A stretch of DNA of 62,226 nucleotides, taken from a virus. The number at the start of each line of letters is the position of its first letter. Position 1 is the stretch's first letter. The translations under genes were made by a program, and so were the position numbers. The DNA lies in the IMG/VR virus record IMGVR_UViG_3300003653_000052, positions 64,001-126,226 of that record, one strand, 5' to 3'. The notes under the pieces are model-generated. The model was given only the letters and a program-made list of their open reading frames with translations. It was not told where the DNA came from and ran no database searches. Below, in pieces: positions 1 through 9,711 of this stretch.

Positions 1-642
1 TCCAGAATTTAAAAAAGTATTAATGAAAAAAGAACCTGCTCCTTCTTTACTAGAAGAACCTAATGCCATAATTTTTTTCATTTCTTCAGCACCTTTTAAA
101 TCAGGGGCTAAAGGATCAGTAAATAATGTACCCCAACTTCTAATACCTGATCTGAATCCTGTAGATACTAGAGATGGCCATTGACCAGCAGCTCTTACAA
201 ATTCATCACCCCAAGTCATATTATTATTATAGAGATGTTCATTATCTCTAAATGGAGAAAATCCTAATTCTTTAAATGGTTTAGAGTTATAATATCTTTC
301 AAATTTAGCACCATCATGATCTCCGTTATAACTATACTGTTGCATTTGTTGTTCTGGAGCCATTGGAGCACTGGCTTTTTGTCTTGCATAATCAACTAGA
401 GTATTTGTATAATCATTTGATTGTTTTAATGACTCTTGAATAGTAATAGGTTGTTGACGTGTACCAGGATTAGAACCTGTTATAGGATTACCAACTATTC
501 TATTATAAATATCAATAGCAGTAGGTCTAGGATTATATCCTTGTGAAATACTTGGTGATGTAGAATTATTTTGTATACTTCTAGAAGTATTTGAAGATAA
601 TGGATTATTTTCTATAACAGGGGGTATGATATCTTCAGTCAT
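1..642 (-). CDS. N-terminal part of a large crAss-like virion/cargo protein (runs off the window)
   Basis: An open frame of 214 codons begins at an ATG at 640-642 and stays open to position 1, so only the N-terminus is present. It lies 8 bp downstream of the next cargo gene and continues the same operon. The first 75 residues are rich in Asn, Ser, Thr, Gln and Pro and look disordered; then comes a more ordered stretch with GFSPFRDNEHLYNNN and TWGDEFVRAAGQW and a Gly/Ser turn (MALGSSSKEGAGSFF). I recall similar stretches at the start of very large proteins at this place in crAss-like genomes, where giant cargo and RNA-polymerase-related proteins are encoded. No catalytic motif is visible in the fragment. 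Function is inferred from position only. Confidence 0.7.
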   Translation of the reverse strand, partial: MTEDIIPPVIENNPLSSNTSRSIQNNSTSPSISQGYNPRPTAIDIYNRIVGNPITGSNPGTRQQPITIQESLKQSNDYTNTLVDYARQKASAPMAPEQQMQQYSYNGDHDGAKFERYYNSKPFKELGFSPFRDNEHLYNNNMTWGDEFVRAAGQWPSLVSTGFRSGIRSWGTLFTDPLAPDLKGAEEMKKIMALGSSSKEGAGSFFINTFLNSG

Positions 643-650
643 AATTATTA

Positions 651-3506
651 TTATTGAGCATTTTTAGCTTTTGCAACTTTATCTTTTGCAATTTTAGCAT
701 TATTTACTGATTTATTATAAGCAGCAATATTTATATTATTTTGTAAACCTCTTTTTTGAGCGTCATCTAATGTTGGTATTAAAGTATTTTTTTCATATTT
801 CTGATAATTTAGAGGATCAGTATGCACTAGGGGATGTTCCATTTCAGTAGGAGGAGCATCAGCTGTAAAATAATTTGTATATATTTGAGTATCAATCATT
901 TTTGTGCCTTTATTATACTTAGAAAAAGCTCTACCTCCAACTCCCCATTCTTTATATTCAATACCTGTAGTCATAACTTGAACCTGAACATCACTAATTC
1001 GCATCATATCAGTAAGAGGAGTTTTAACTTCCTTATTATTATAAACCATAGTAATAGGTTCCCCCTTTTCTAATTGTTCTTTATATGCAAACAAAAGTCC
1101 TGGTTTTTTAGTAGTTCCTATTTGTTCTTTTAAATATGGAGTATTAAGAAGTGTAAAAGAAATTGAAGATTTATCTTTATTATTACCTGATGTACCTCTT
1201 AAAAACATATTAAAGTTAGGAGCTGTAGTAGCATCTTTGTCTTTATGATCTCTTCTCCAATTGGTATTTTCATTTTGAAGAATTGATATATATTGTTTAA
1301 GAACTTCATCGTTCTTATTAGCATCAACAGCCTCTTTACTAGGTTGACCCATAAACGTAGTGAATCTACCATCATTAAGTAAATCACTAACCATACTACG
1401 AGAAATCATAAATCCAGAATCAAAAGGAGCTGTTGGAGATAACCCTTCATATGATATTGAAGCACTACCTTTAGAAGCTGCTCCAGGGTAATCTGTAGGT
1501 CTACCTAAAACAGCTCCTTTAGCTTTATTAAAAGATTCATAAAACTTAGTTCCAATTTTTTCATATGCTTCTTCATAATCTCCCTTACCTTTATAAATTG
1601 CATCATATTTAACTTTAAACTTGTCTTTACTAACTGGAAGCCCGTTTTCTAAAAATAAGTTAGCATCTTTTAAAATCATTGTACCAGTAGTAGCTTGTGT
1701 TGCTATAGTTTTAATAATATCATTGTTAATACCCTTTATATGATTTACCATACCAGCATTAGCATCCATAGATGTTTTTATAGCATGTGTATATTCTTCT
1801 TTACCATTCATAAAACGAGTAGCCCATTCTAAAGGAAGATCTTTATTTTTAGTTGCATCAAAAGAAGATACTGTATTTTTAAATACTTCATTTATATTTT
1901 TCTTAGCTCCTTTTAAATATTTATTCATATCTTCTTCACTATTAAAATCATCCCATTTATCACCAAAATTATCTTTTAAATACTTTTTAGCAGCTACATT
2001 TCCATTATGTGCAGAAGCTACAGCACTTTCATAAGCCTCATATACAAAACTTGATGCTGTTTTTGTAGTAGATTCTATTCTACCAACTGTACTAGAATAT
2101 TGATCTTCATAAGGACTTGTAGAACCCGGTGCTACAGGAAAAGTGTGTGAATATGGGTCATCTTCAATCACTCTACCCTCTTTATTAAAAAGACCTGAAT
2201 TAAGAGCACCCGATTTAATAAGTTCTTTATAATTAAGAATACCAAGATTAATATAATATCCGGCTTCTAATTTTTCTATATCAAGTTTATTATTTGTTTC
2301 AGCAAGAAGTAATGAATTTCTAAGAGCATCTTCACTACGTCTAGCTTGCATAACATATGGATTTTCTTTTAGAGTGTATTCTGCACCTCTCATTGACATT
2401 GTTTTAGCAATATCAAATAAGTGCCCTTCTTCTAATTCAAATGCTGCTGCAGCATCACCACGTTGTCTTAATATTCTTATATCATCACTATTTGAATTAC
2501 TAGTAATAGTATTTTTGACTATATCTAAACTATTTTTAGAATTATCAATATTTTTTATTCTACCTAATAGTGTTTCATAATCTTTTTCTTCTTCAGGAGT
2601 TAATCCTTTTGTTTTAGCTTTCTCTTGTTTAGCAGTAGCAGTTTGACCCATTCCAGTTGATATACCATTAAAATGATCAGCCATTTTTTGAACTCTTTTA
2701 CTAGAATTAGCAATTATTTCATTTAAGTATCCTCTTTCTGCAGTTTCTTCATTTATACCTTGTGATACTTGATTTGCAACATGATTCTTACGATTTACAT
2801 AAGCTTGTGTTTCATTATTAGAATCTATCCTTGGGTCATTACCATATACACTTTTAAATAAATTATATAATCCACCTTGAACTAATTCTCCATTTTGTTT
2901 ACGTACTATCCACTCTCCTCCAGGAACATCTTGAGTTACTTTTAAATCTGCTTTTATTGCTAAATCCACAGCTTCTTTTTGCCAATTATAATAAGGGTCA
3001 TAATCAGGTTTCTCAAAACCTAAAGCATCAGCTGTTGATGCTTTTTTAAATTCATCTCTTTTGTAATTTAACTTAGTCATTCCTTGTTCCCAGTATTCTC
3101 CTTTACATTTCTTAGGATCAAAACAACCTTTTAAAGACTCCCCTTTATTTTGAGCATTCATGAATTGTTTAGTCCAAACCATGTCATTGACTAAATTCTT
3201 ATTATCATAGAATGGTTGAAATACTTTACTTGCAGTATCTGCATTTTGTTGTAAAGAAAGATCTAAACCAGATACTTTTTTTATATCTTGTTCAATAGTT
3301 TTAAAGAAGGCATCTTTACTTTCAATATTTTCATCTCTTGTTAAAGGAGAATTAAATAATGATGTATAAACACTACTTAATTGATTATAATTACTATCAT
3401 ATTTACTTTGTCTTTGTTGTAAGACATTTGATAAAAAATTATAATCGGGTAGAAAAGGCTGTAAAGCCGGTATATAATCAGTAATACCCTGTAAATATGT
3501 GGCCAT
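651..3506 (-). CDS. crAss-like virion cargo protein (951 aa)
   Basis: A 951-residue protein starting MATYLQGITDYIPALQPF. The N-terminus (TDYIP-LQPF-PDYNF-NVLQ-RQ-KYD) matches my memory of a conserved large virion protein found between muzzle and polymerase genes in crAss-like phages. It is mainly polar and helical with no signal peptide, membrane segment or catalytic signature that I can see. It lies 89 bp after the 1000-aa cargo gene and 8 bp before the next large gene. It lacks the GG-x-L-x-K repeats seen in the three neighbouring cargo proteins. The likely role is an internal head or tail-lumen protein ejected with DNA; this is inferred from family and location, not from a domain. Confidence 0.7.
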   Translation of the reverse strand: MATYLQGITDYIPALQPFLPDYNFLSNVLQQRQSKYDSNYNQLSSVYTSLFNSPLTRDENIESKDAFFKTIEQDIKKVSGLDLSLQQNADTASKVFQPFYDNKNLVNDMVWTKQFMNAQNKGESLKGCFDPKKCKGEYWEQGMTKLNYKRDEFKKASTADALGFEKPDYDPYYNWQKEAVDLAIKADLKVTQDVPGGEWIVRKQNGELVQGGLYNLFKSVYGNDPRIDSNNETQAYVNRKNHVANQVSQGINEETAERGYLNEIIANSSKRVQKMADHFNGISTGMGQTATAKQEKAKTKGLTPEEEKDYETLLGRIKNIDNSKNSLDIVKNTITSNSNSDDIRILRQRGDAAAAFELEEGHLFDIAKTMSMRGAEYTLKENPYVMQARRSEDALRNSLLLAETNNKLDIEKLEAGYYINLGILNYKELIKSGALNSGLFNKEGRVIEDDPYSHTFPVAPGSTSPYEDQYSSTVGRIESTTKTASSFVYEAYESAVASAHNGNVAAKKYLKDNFGDKWDDFNSEEDMNKYLKGAKKNINEVFKNTVSSFDATKNKDLPLEWATRFMNGKEEYTHAIKTSMDANAGMVNHIKGINNDIIKTIATQATTGTMILKDANLFLENGLPVSKDKFKVKYDAIYKGKGDYEEAYEKIGTKFYESFNKAKGAVLGRPTDYPGAASKGSASISYEGLSPTAPFDSGFMISRSMVSDLLNDGRFTTFMGQPSKEAVDANKNDEVLKQYISILQNENTNWRRDHKDKDATTAPNFNMFLRGTSGNNKDKSSISFTLLNTPYLKEQIGTTKKPGLLFAYKEQLEKGEPITMVYNNKEVKTPLTDMMRISDVQVQVMTTGIEYKEWGVGGRAFSKYNKGTKMIDTQIYTNYFTADAPPTEMEHPLVHTDPLNYQKYEKNTLIPTLDDAQKRGLQNNINIAAYNKSVNNAKIAKDKVAKAKNAQ

Positions 3507-3526
3507 TTTGTATTTATTTTATTCTG

Positions 3527-3534
3527 TAAATATA
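3527..3534 (-). promoter_or_regulatory. candidate Bacteroidota-type -7 box
   Basis: The minus strand reads TATATTTA here, one base off the TAnnTTTG -7 element of Bacteroidota promoters, 21 bp before the 951-aa cargo gene. No clear -33 TTTG is visible, so it is weak. Confidence 0.25.
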
Positions 3535-3571
3535 CAATATTTAAATAAGTTAATAATTTATATTTATAACT

Positions 3572-3593
3572 TATTTTAAGTTAACTTAAAATA
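3572..3593. repeat. 22-bp perfect AT palindrome at the end of the 1000-aa gene
   Basis: A perfect inverted repeat centred on GTTAAC (core ATTTTAAGTTAACTTAAAAT) begins 3 bp beyond the stop codon of the 1000-aa cargo gene. It could be a weak terminator or processing hairpin, or a protein-binding site in front of the 951-aa gene. There is no T-run directly after the stem. Confidence 0.5.
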
Positions 3594-3595
3594 GT

Positions 3596-6500
3596 TTATA
3601 CTTCTCCAAAAGTGGGATACTGATATTGATCCGGATATTGATTTTGATTTTGAGATTGATTTCCTCTTCTATACATTCCTTGTTTCATTATTTCTTTATC
3701 TGATTCTGGAAGACCAGACTCATTAATAGCTTTCATTTGAGATATATACTCATTATTAGATTGTTGTTGTCTATTAAATGCTCTATTACTTCCTTGAGGA
3801 TTATATGCTATACCAGCATTACGTGCACTTATTGCATATTGAGGATTAAGAGTATTTAAATTATAAGTATTAGCTCTAGCTGTATCAGCAGCTACAGCAA
3901 TATTAAGTAAATTTCTGCTAGCCATTCTTCTTTCATTATCATATTGTTGATTTGCAATAGTTTGTTTATCAAATAATGTAGTAGCATCTTGGGCTCTTCT
4001 TTCTGATGCTCTATTAAATATACTAGTATTTTCTCTATTTAATTGATTAGCAATAGCAATGTTTTTATCATCTGTAGTACCCATAATGTTAGCAGCTTCA
4101 ACAGCTCCTTGACCATGTAGTGCTGCTGCAGTTGCAGCATATCCTTGTGGACCACTATACATAGCAGCTCCTTGAGTTCCAATATTAATCCTCTCTGCCA
4201 TATTAGCTAAATCTCTAGCATCATCATGATATACAGCATCTCCTGGTACATATGATGGAGTTGCTTGATATGGAGGATATTTATTTATTCCCATTAATTC
4301 TCCATAGGCACCCATACCTTGCATCTTATGTTGTCTCCATATTTCAGGTGGAGGAAGATTGTACTTTGCTATATCAGTATCAGTATTAGTAGTAGTTGTT
4401 GGTTTTGGACCTTCTTTTATACCAGGTGCTGCATATGCTCTCCAACTTGGTTCAAATCTTGAAGAAGTAAATTCTCCAAAATCATCATCCATGTATCTAG
4501 GATCACCTTTTACTTTTTTACCTGGTTTAAAACCTTGAGTTCTAACCCAAGCATCGGCCATATCATTAGCATCTTTTTCAGGATATTTTGCAGCTATAGC
4601 ATTATCATAAGCTACTTTTCTAACAAAAACATTATATTCTTTTTGAAACTGTGAAGTATTTAGTTTAGGATTAAAATTAGGGTGTTCTTTATTCCATTTT
4701 GGATTACGTTTTATAAAATCAGCAACAGTAACTCCTTTTCCATAAGTACCTGTAGTACCAACTGGAGGTTGATATCCATGAACATCTTCTTCTCTAATAT
4801 ATGGTTGTTGTTCTTCTGTTAATAAATTACGTACACCTTCTTTACCTAATATACCATATGGATTATATGTTTTAATAGGTTCTTTTGTAGAAGAAGTTAC
4901 ACCAGGTGCTTGACCTTGTTGTTGAGTTACAGGATATAATGTTAAATAATCATCATAATCTTGTTTATTACTTGGATATATATTACCAGCATCATCTTCA
5001 AACCAATAATTACCACTATTATCCATACTTACTCCTTTTTTTGCTTGTGGTAATCCTCCTCCTAATTTTTTAATAGGTGGTAATCCCATCTTTTTTCTCA
5101 TATCTGCAGCAGAGATTCCTCTTATAGTATCAGGTACTGTTGGGGTAACTCCTGTAGTATCAGGTATTAAGTGTTCATATCTTGTAGTATCAACGTTTGT
5201 AGCATCTGGTACTATTGGATAACTTGGTTGATATGGATTATATTGAGCTGCTGCTGCTCTTTCTCCAGCTGTCATATTATTAGATTTTTGATCATCAAAA
5301 TCATATTTAGATAAAACTGCTGTTGAGATATCAATACCTTTAACTAAAGGTACTTCTTTTAAAGCTTGTATAGCTTTACTAGTTTGTTTTTTTAAATATT
5401 TTGCACCGGCAACAACTGCTGGTTTTATTAACTTTGCACCGGCAACAACTGCTGGTTTTGCTAACTTTGCTGCTTGATATGTTCTTGTATATGCTCCTAG
5501 TCCTCCTAAATATGTAGTAGGCGAGGACCACACATCCTGTACAAATGCTTTACCTTTTGGCATATGTTTCAAATCAGGTATTGGTATTGAAGTACCTATA
5601 TATTTATTAGGATCTTTCTGATATGGAACACCTTTAATATGTTGATAAGAAGGAACATATTCTTGACCAGCAGCTCTTTCTACACGATAAGGATCATTTA
5701 ATCTATCTAGTGTTTCACTATAATCTTCATATTGTGGATTAGCAAAAGGGGCAAGTCCAGAACCCCAATAACCAGGATATTGTTTAAGATAATTAGCACC
5801 TTTATCAAATGCTCCTAAAACAGATCCAAGATATCCAAGATATCTTCCTATATTATCTTCTTCAGGTACATCACCAGTACCCTCTTGGGCTTTAGGTAAA
5901 TATCCACCATAACGTGAATTAGGTAAATGTCCACCATATTTCATTTGAGGAGGACCTTGTTGAGAATTAGCTGTAAATGATGCAGGATCTATCTGCATCA
6001 TTTGAAGATAAGGCATTGCTATAGAAGGTATACCATCTGGAAACCCCTTAATAGATTCTTGAACCAACCCCAACTTTGATAACTTAATACTATAATTAGC
6101 AATCATAGCTTCTGCAGTTTCTCTCTGTAATTTATCACTATTCTTATCTGCAAGTACTTTTCTAAAATCATTAATTTGATATTTCATTGATAGGTCAGCA
6201 GGTGTAAATTTCTTTTTAGTATCTTTATGTTTACCAAAAGACTCTAATATAGGACCTCCTATTTTCATCTTTTTATCTCTAGAAAATATAAAAGAATCTT
6301 CAGGAAGATTTAATTCAATACCACCGTTATAATGCATAGCTCCTTTAGCAGTATATAACTGTGGAATACCATCACCAACTTTATCAGTGAATATGGTTTC
6401 ACCATGTTCTACCTCAACATTGGGTTCTCCATCATCATCTGATTCTTTTAAAGTCTTATTAACTTCAATATCAGATTGATAAAATGAATTATCACTATTA

Positions 6501-6598
6501 GACCACGGCATAGTATGATAATTCATACCGGATCCTGAATTTCTTACTTCCATACCAGACTTTGCTTTAGGAAGTGATATTATTCTAACTCTTGCCAT
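3596..6598 (-). CDS. crAss-like virion cargo protein with GG-x-L-P motifs (1000 aa)
   Basis: A 1000-residue protein. Residues 60-180 form a compact conserved-looking domain (HGETIFTD, GIPQLYTAKGAMHYNGGIEL, KKFTPADLSMKYQI). From about residue 215 it is low in complexity, with GG-x-L-P repeats (KYGGHLPNSRYGGYLPKAQEG near 218-240, LGGGLPQAKKG near 508). An Ala/Lys segment near 380-410 contains a tandem duplication of an 11-residue unit (KPAVVAGAKLI then KPAVVAGAKYL), and the C-terminus is rich in Asn, Gln, Arg and Tyr. No enzyme motif was found. It is flanked by other giant cargo genes with short gaps. The probable role is internal virion protein loaded with DNA; the repeats link it to the 1019-aa and 2187-aa neighbours. 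Confidence 0.7.
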   Translation of the reverse strand: MARVRIISLPKAKSGMEVRNSGSGMNYHTMPWSNSDNSFYQSDIEVNKTLKESDDDGEPNVEVEHGETIFTDKVGDGIPQLYTAKGAMHYNGGIELNLPEDSFIFSRDKKMKIGGPILESFGKHKDTKKKFTPADLSMKYQINDFRKVLADKNSDKLQRETAEAMIANYSIKLSKLGLVQESIKGFPDGIPSIAMPYLQMMQIDPASFTANSQQGPPQMKYGGHLPNSRYGGYLPKAQEGTGDVPEEDNIGRYLGYLGSVLGAFDKGANYLKQYPGYWGSGLAPFANPQYEDYSETLDRLNDPYRVERAAGQEYVPSYQHIKGVPYQKDPNKYIGTSIPIPDLKHMPKGKAFVQDVWSSPTTYLGGLGAYTRTYQAAKLAKPAVVAGAKLIKPAVVAGAKYLKKQTSKAIQALKEVPLVKGIDISTAVLSKYDFDDQKSNNMTAGERAAAAQYNPYQPSYPIVPDATNVDTTRYEHLIPDTTGVTPTVPDTIRGISAADMRKKMGLPPIKKLGGGLPQAKKGVSMDNSGNYWFEDDAGNIYPSNKQDYDDYLTLYPVTQQQGQAPGVTSSTKEPIKTYNPYGILGKEGVRNLLTEEQQPYIREEDVHGYQPPVGTTGTYGKGVTVADFIKRNPKWNKEHPNFNPKLNTSQFQKEYNVFVRKVAYDNAIAAKYPEKDANDMADAWVRTQGFKPGKKVKGDPRYMDDDFGEFTSSRFEPSWRAYAAPGIKEGPKPTTTTNTDTDIAKYNLPPPEIWRQHKMQGMGAYGELMGINKYPPYQATPSYVPGDAVYHDDARDLANMAERINIGTQGAAMYSGPQGYAATAAALHGQGAVEAANIMGTTDDKNIAIANQLNRENTSIFNRASERRAQDATTLFDKQTIANQQYDNERRMASRNLLNIAVAADTARANTYNLNTLNPQYAISARNAGIAYNPQGSNRAFNRQQQSNNEYISQMKAINESGLPESDKEIMKQGMYRRGNQSQNQNQYPDQYQYPTFGEV

Positions 6599-6618
6599 AA
6601 CTTTAATTTTTTGTAAAT

Positions 6619-9600
6619 TTACAAATATTCTACGGAACCACCATTACGATAAATTTCATCTATATCTTCTTCTGTTAATTCTAATTCATCTCCTATATTA
6701 TAACTAATCATTCCTCCATCTAAATATTTATATCCATTCCATCTATTAAAAGGGTTTGGATTACCTCCCATTTGACTAATGCTTCTATTATAATTACCTA
6801 CATTACCATAATTAAATGCTTGATTTTTAGCAGGATCATACTCATTAGGTCTAAGTTTTCCACTATTTCTATCATGATCTCCTTCGTTTATTTCAGACAT
6901 TGATGCCATAACATTATCTCCAGAGGTATTTTGTTTTTTTTCTTTACCTCTATTAATTAAATTTTTAGCTGTTTGCATACCACCTATCATAATGTTAGCA
7001 TAGTCTATACCAGAAGGTCTCCATTTTTCAGGTTTAGGAGTTTGTTTAGTTGCTTCATATTTATCTGGTGCATATAATTTATTATAACATGGTGAATTTG
7101 GATCTAAGTTGTTTTCATCGTTACATGGTTCATCTGTTCTTTGATTTCCTGACATAATAGTTTGAGGAACTTGCGGTGTTTGACTTGCTAAATCAGTATT
7201 AAATTCTGTATTTAAAGCAATAGTAGTATTAGCAGGTGGTAAATTCATAGTACCTTGTTCTGGAAAAGGCTCATATGTTGAAGTAAGAAAAGGACTTACT
7301 GTTGGCATTTCACCATAAGGATCTGTTAATTGTTTACCTTGATTATCAAATGTTCCCATAGGAGTTGATTGTCCCATATACATTGGATCATAACATTTAT
7401 GACCAGGAGTTGTTTTATCTTTATCTGAACAACCTATATTCTGATTTGTATTTTGACCTGGATTTTCCCATGCAAAAGGTTTATCGTTTATTATTGAATT
7501 ACTTGTAGGTTGTTGTGAAATAGGGTTAACCATATTAGCTATAAATGGATCTCTATACTTTTTAGATCTACTTATTGGATTACCATCAGGTACATGTGAT
7601 TGATCAAGTATCTCTATATTTTTAACTTTTTCACTAAATGATTTTAACTGATCACGATCATCTTGTGTATAAAATGGATTATTTTCTTCTGCTGTAGTTC
7701 TTGGTCCACTAAAAGATGGATTATAATTTTCACTTTGACTTATTGTTTCCCATTCAGATGAATAGGGATTTTGATTCCATGCAGATGGTTGTCCAGGACT
7801 ACCTGGTATGTGCCAACCTCCTTGTGCTTTAGGTAAATAGCCACCATATCTAGCCATTATTTCAGATTGCATATCAGGCATTTGTTGCATCTGTTGTCCT
7901 TGCATCTGTTGTTCCATTTCCATTTGCTGATTTTGTTGCATTTGTACTCTAGCTATATTAGGCATGATAAATTCATATAATCTCTTTTTTTTATCTTCTA
8001 CTGCTTTATCTATTGAAGTAAGAACAACTGGTTCTTTTTTTCTTGTTCCTCCATCTTGTTTTTTAGTAAATTCTTTATTCATCATAGGATAAGTATTATA
8101 AATATATGGAGATCCACCATGTTGTGCTAAAGGACCATGTGATATTCCAACTACTCGTCTAGGTTTTTCAAAATCTTGGTTAGGATCCATTAACCATTGA
8201 GTATTTATAGTGTCAGTTTCTGTACCATCATAATGTTCAATATATGCTGGATTTGCATTTCTCCATCCATCATTCATGTATCTTTGTATTATCTCTTCTT
8301 GAGTTTCATATTTGGTTGGATCAAATATTTCTTTTTGAGGAGGTACTGGCTTAATAACTTGACCAGCACCTTGATATTTATCTAATTCTCCACCATCTCT
8401 ATAATTTTGTTCACAATCTATACAAGGTTCTCCTCCAAATTTATTTGGTTGAAAAGAACCCATAGCTTGTTTACCTGTATATGGTGTTAAATAATTTGGT
8501 CCAAGATCAGTATTTATTAAGTTTTGATAATTATAAATACTTCTACCTTCTGCATTATAACCTAGTGATTGTGCTGTTAAATATTTTTGTGTATAATCTC
8601 GTCCTTTAGGATGACCCCAAAGTTTTTTAATAGCTTCTGGATTCTTTACATAACGATCAAGACCATAAGGAGCACTTTGTATCATTCTATTCATTTGTTC
8701 ATTTACATTATATTGTCCTGAACCACTATGCCAATCAGGACGTTGTCCTTTATATGAATTATAAGGATTTCCAATTTCTCCTTTATATATAGGATTTCCT
8801 AAATCAGCATTTAATTTTATATTTTCTATATGAGAAGAATTTAATTTGTTTGGATATAATTTTTCAAAAGCATCCATTCTATTTTTTAACATATCTCTTT
8901 CATCTTCAAACCTTTTAATATGTTTTTCCCAACTAACTTTTTCCATTTTTCCAGTTTGTTCATTTCTACGAAATTCTCTACCTTCTCTTATATCATAATC
9001 TTTAGAGTTTAAAGTTGCTTTTGGATTTCTTAAATTTTTAGCATGATCTCTTCTATTTATATATCTTAATTGTTCTTTTTGTATTTGACCAAAGGCTCTA
9101 TCTGCTTCTGATAGAATAGGATTTCCCCAAGGATCTAATTTAGGTTTTCCTATGAATTTCTTAAGTCCTTTTCCAATAAGTTTACCAGCAACTTTAGTTA
9201 ATCCAGCAACAGGTATCAAACTTGTTCCTATTTCAAACATTGCAGCATTTGTATTTTCTTCTAACTGTTTCTGATATTCTTTACTTTCAATATCACTTCT
9301 AACTTCATAGTTTTCATCATATAAAGGTTGTTGAACACCTCTACTTTTATTAAACTCATTTTGTTGTCTTATTCTAAGACGAGTTTTATCTTCATTTTGT
9401 TTTATTGCTAATTGTTCATTAGTATAATCTTGTTCAGCTAATTTATCTGATTGACTTAATCTAGCTGCTCTTATATAAGGATCTTCAAATCTTGGAGTTT
9501 GTGTTCCGTCACTAACCATAGTGCCTTTATAACCATCTTGTGCTTTAGGCAACTGTCCACCTTTCCTCATATGTCTAGCATTAGGAAAAGCATTAAAGAA

Positions 9601-9678
9601 ATCATTTTCTGATTTATATAATTCATAAAACTCTTGTTCAGTGTTTACACCGGCTATTTTTAAAAAGTCTGTTTTCAT
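6619..9678 (-). CDS. crAss-like virion cargo protein with GG-x-L motifs (1019 aa)
   Basis: A 1019-residue protein in the cargo operon. The GG motif occurs near the N-terminus (RKGGQLPKAQDG, about 36-47), near 426 (RDGGELDKYQGAG), near 607 (ARYGGYLPKAQGG) and in degenerate form at the C-terminus (LDGGMISYNIGDELELTEED, NGGSVEYL at the very end). Between the motifs lie a hydrophobic helix near 150-170 (FEIGTSLIPVAGLTKVAGKL), a Met/Gln tract near 575-600 and long Asn/Pro/Gln-rich disordered stretches. No catalytic residues are recognised. It lies 33 bp after the 2187-aa gene and 20 bp before the 1000-aa gene, so the three are co-transcribed. The role in ejection is inferred from position and shared motifs. 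Confidence 0.7.
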   Translation of the reverse strand: MKTDFLKIAGVNTEQEFYELYKSENDFFNAFPNARHMRKGGQLPKAQDGYKGTMVSDGTQTPRFEDPYIRAARLSQSDKLAEQDYTNEQLAIKQNEDKTRLRIRQQNEFNKSRGVQQPLYDENYEVRSDIESKEYQKQLEENTNAAMFEIGTSLIPVAGLTKVAGKLIGKGLKKFIGKPKLDPWGNPILSEADRAFGQIQKEQLRYINRRDHAKNLRNPKATLNSKDYDIREGREFRRNEQTGKMEKVSWEKHIKRFEDERDMLKNRMDAFEKLYPNKLNSSHIENIKLNADLGNPIYKGEIGNPYNSYKGQRPDWHSGSGQYNVNEQMNRMIQSAPYGLDRYVKNPEAIKKLWGHPKGRDYTQKYLTAQSLGYNAEGRSIYNYQNLINTDLGPNYLTPYTGKQAMGSFQPNKFGGEPCIDCEQNYRDGGELDKYQGAGQVIKPVPPQKEIFDPTKYETQEEIIQRYMNDGWRNANPAYIEHYDGTETDTINTQWLMDPNQDFEKPRRVVGISHGPLAQHGGSPYIYNTYPMMNKEFTKKQDGGTRKKEPVVLTSIDKAVEDKKKRLYEFIMPNIARVQMQQNQQMEMEQQMQGQQMQQMPDMQSEIMARYGGYLPKAQGGWHIPGSPGQPSAWNQNPYSSEWETISQSENYNPSFSGPRTTAEENNPFYTQDDRDQLKSFSEKVKNIEILDQSHVPDGNPISRSKKYRDPFIANMVNPISQQPTSNSIINDKPFAWENPGQNTNQNIGCSDKDKTTPGHKCYDPMYMGQSTPMGTFDNQGKQLTDPYGEMPTVSPFLTSTYEPFPEQGTMNLPPANTTIALNTEFNTDLASQTPQVPQTIMSGNQRTDEPCNDENNLDPNSPCYNKLYAPDKYEATKQTPKPEKWRPSGIDYANIMIGGMQTAKNLINRGKEKKQNTSGDNVMASMSEINEGDHDRNSGKLRPNEYDPAKNQAFNYGNVGNYNRSISQMGGNPNPFNRWNGYKYLDGGMISYNIGDELELTEEDIDEIYRNGGSVEYL

Positions 9679-9711
9679 AATGTAAAGTTATTACTATTTT
9701 ATCTGTTAATG

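Noticed and set aside
835-1073. Plus-strand frames inside the cargo genes (also near 2,374, 8,197, 11,798, 15,086)
   Set aside because: Short, low-complexity shadows with no leader signals in dense minus-strand coding DNA.
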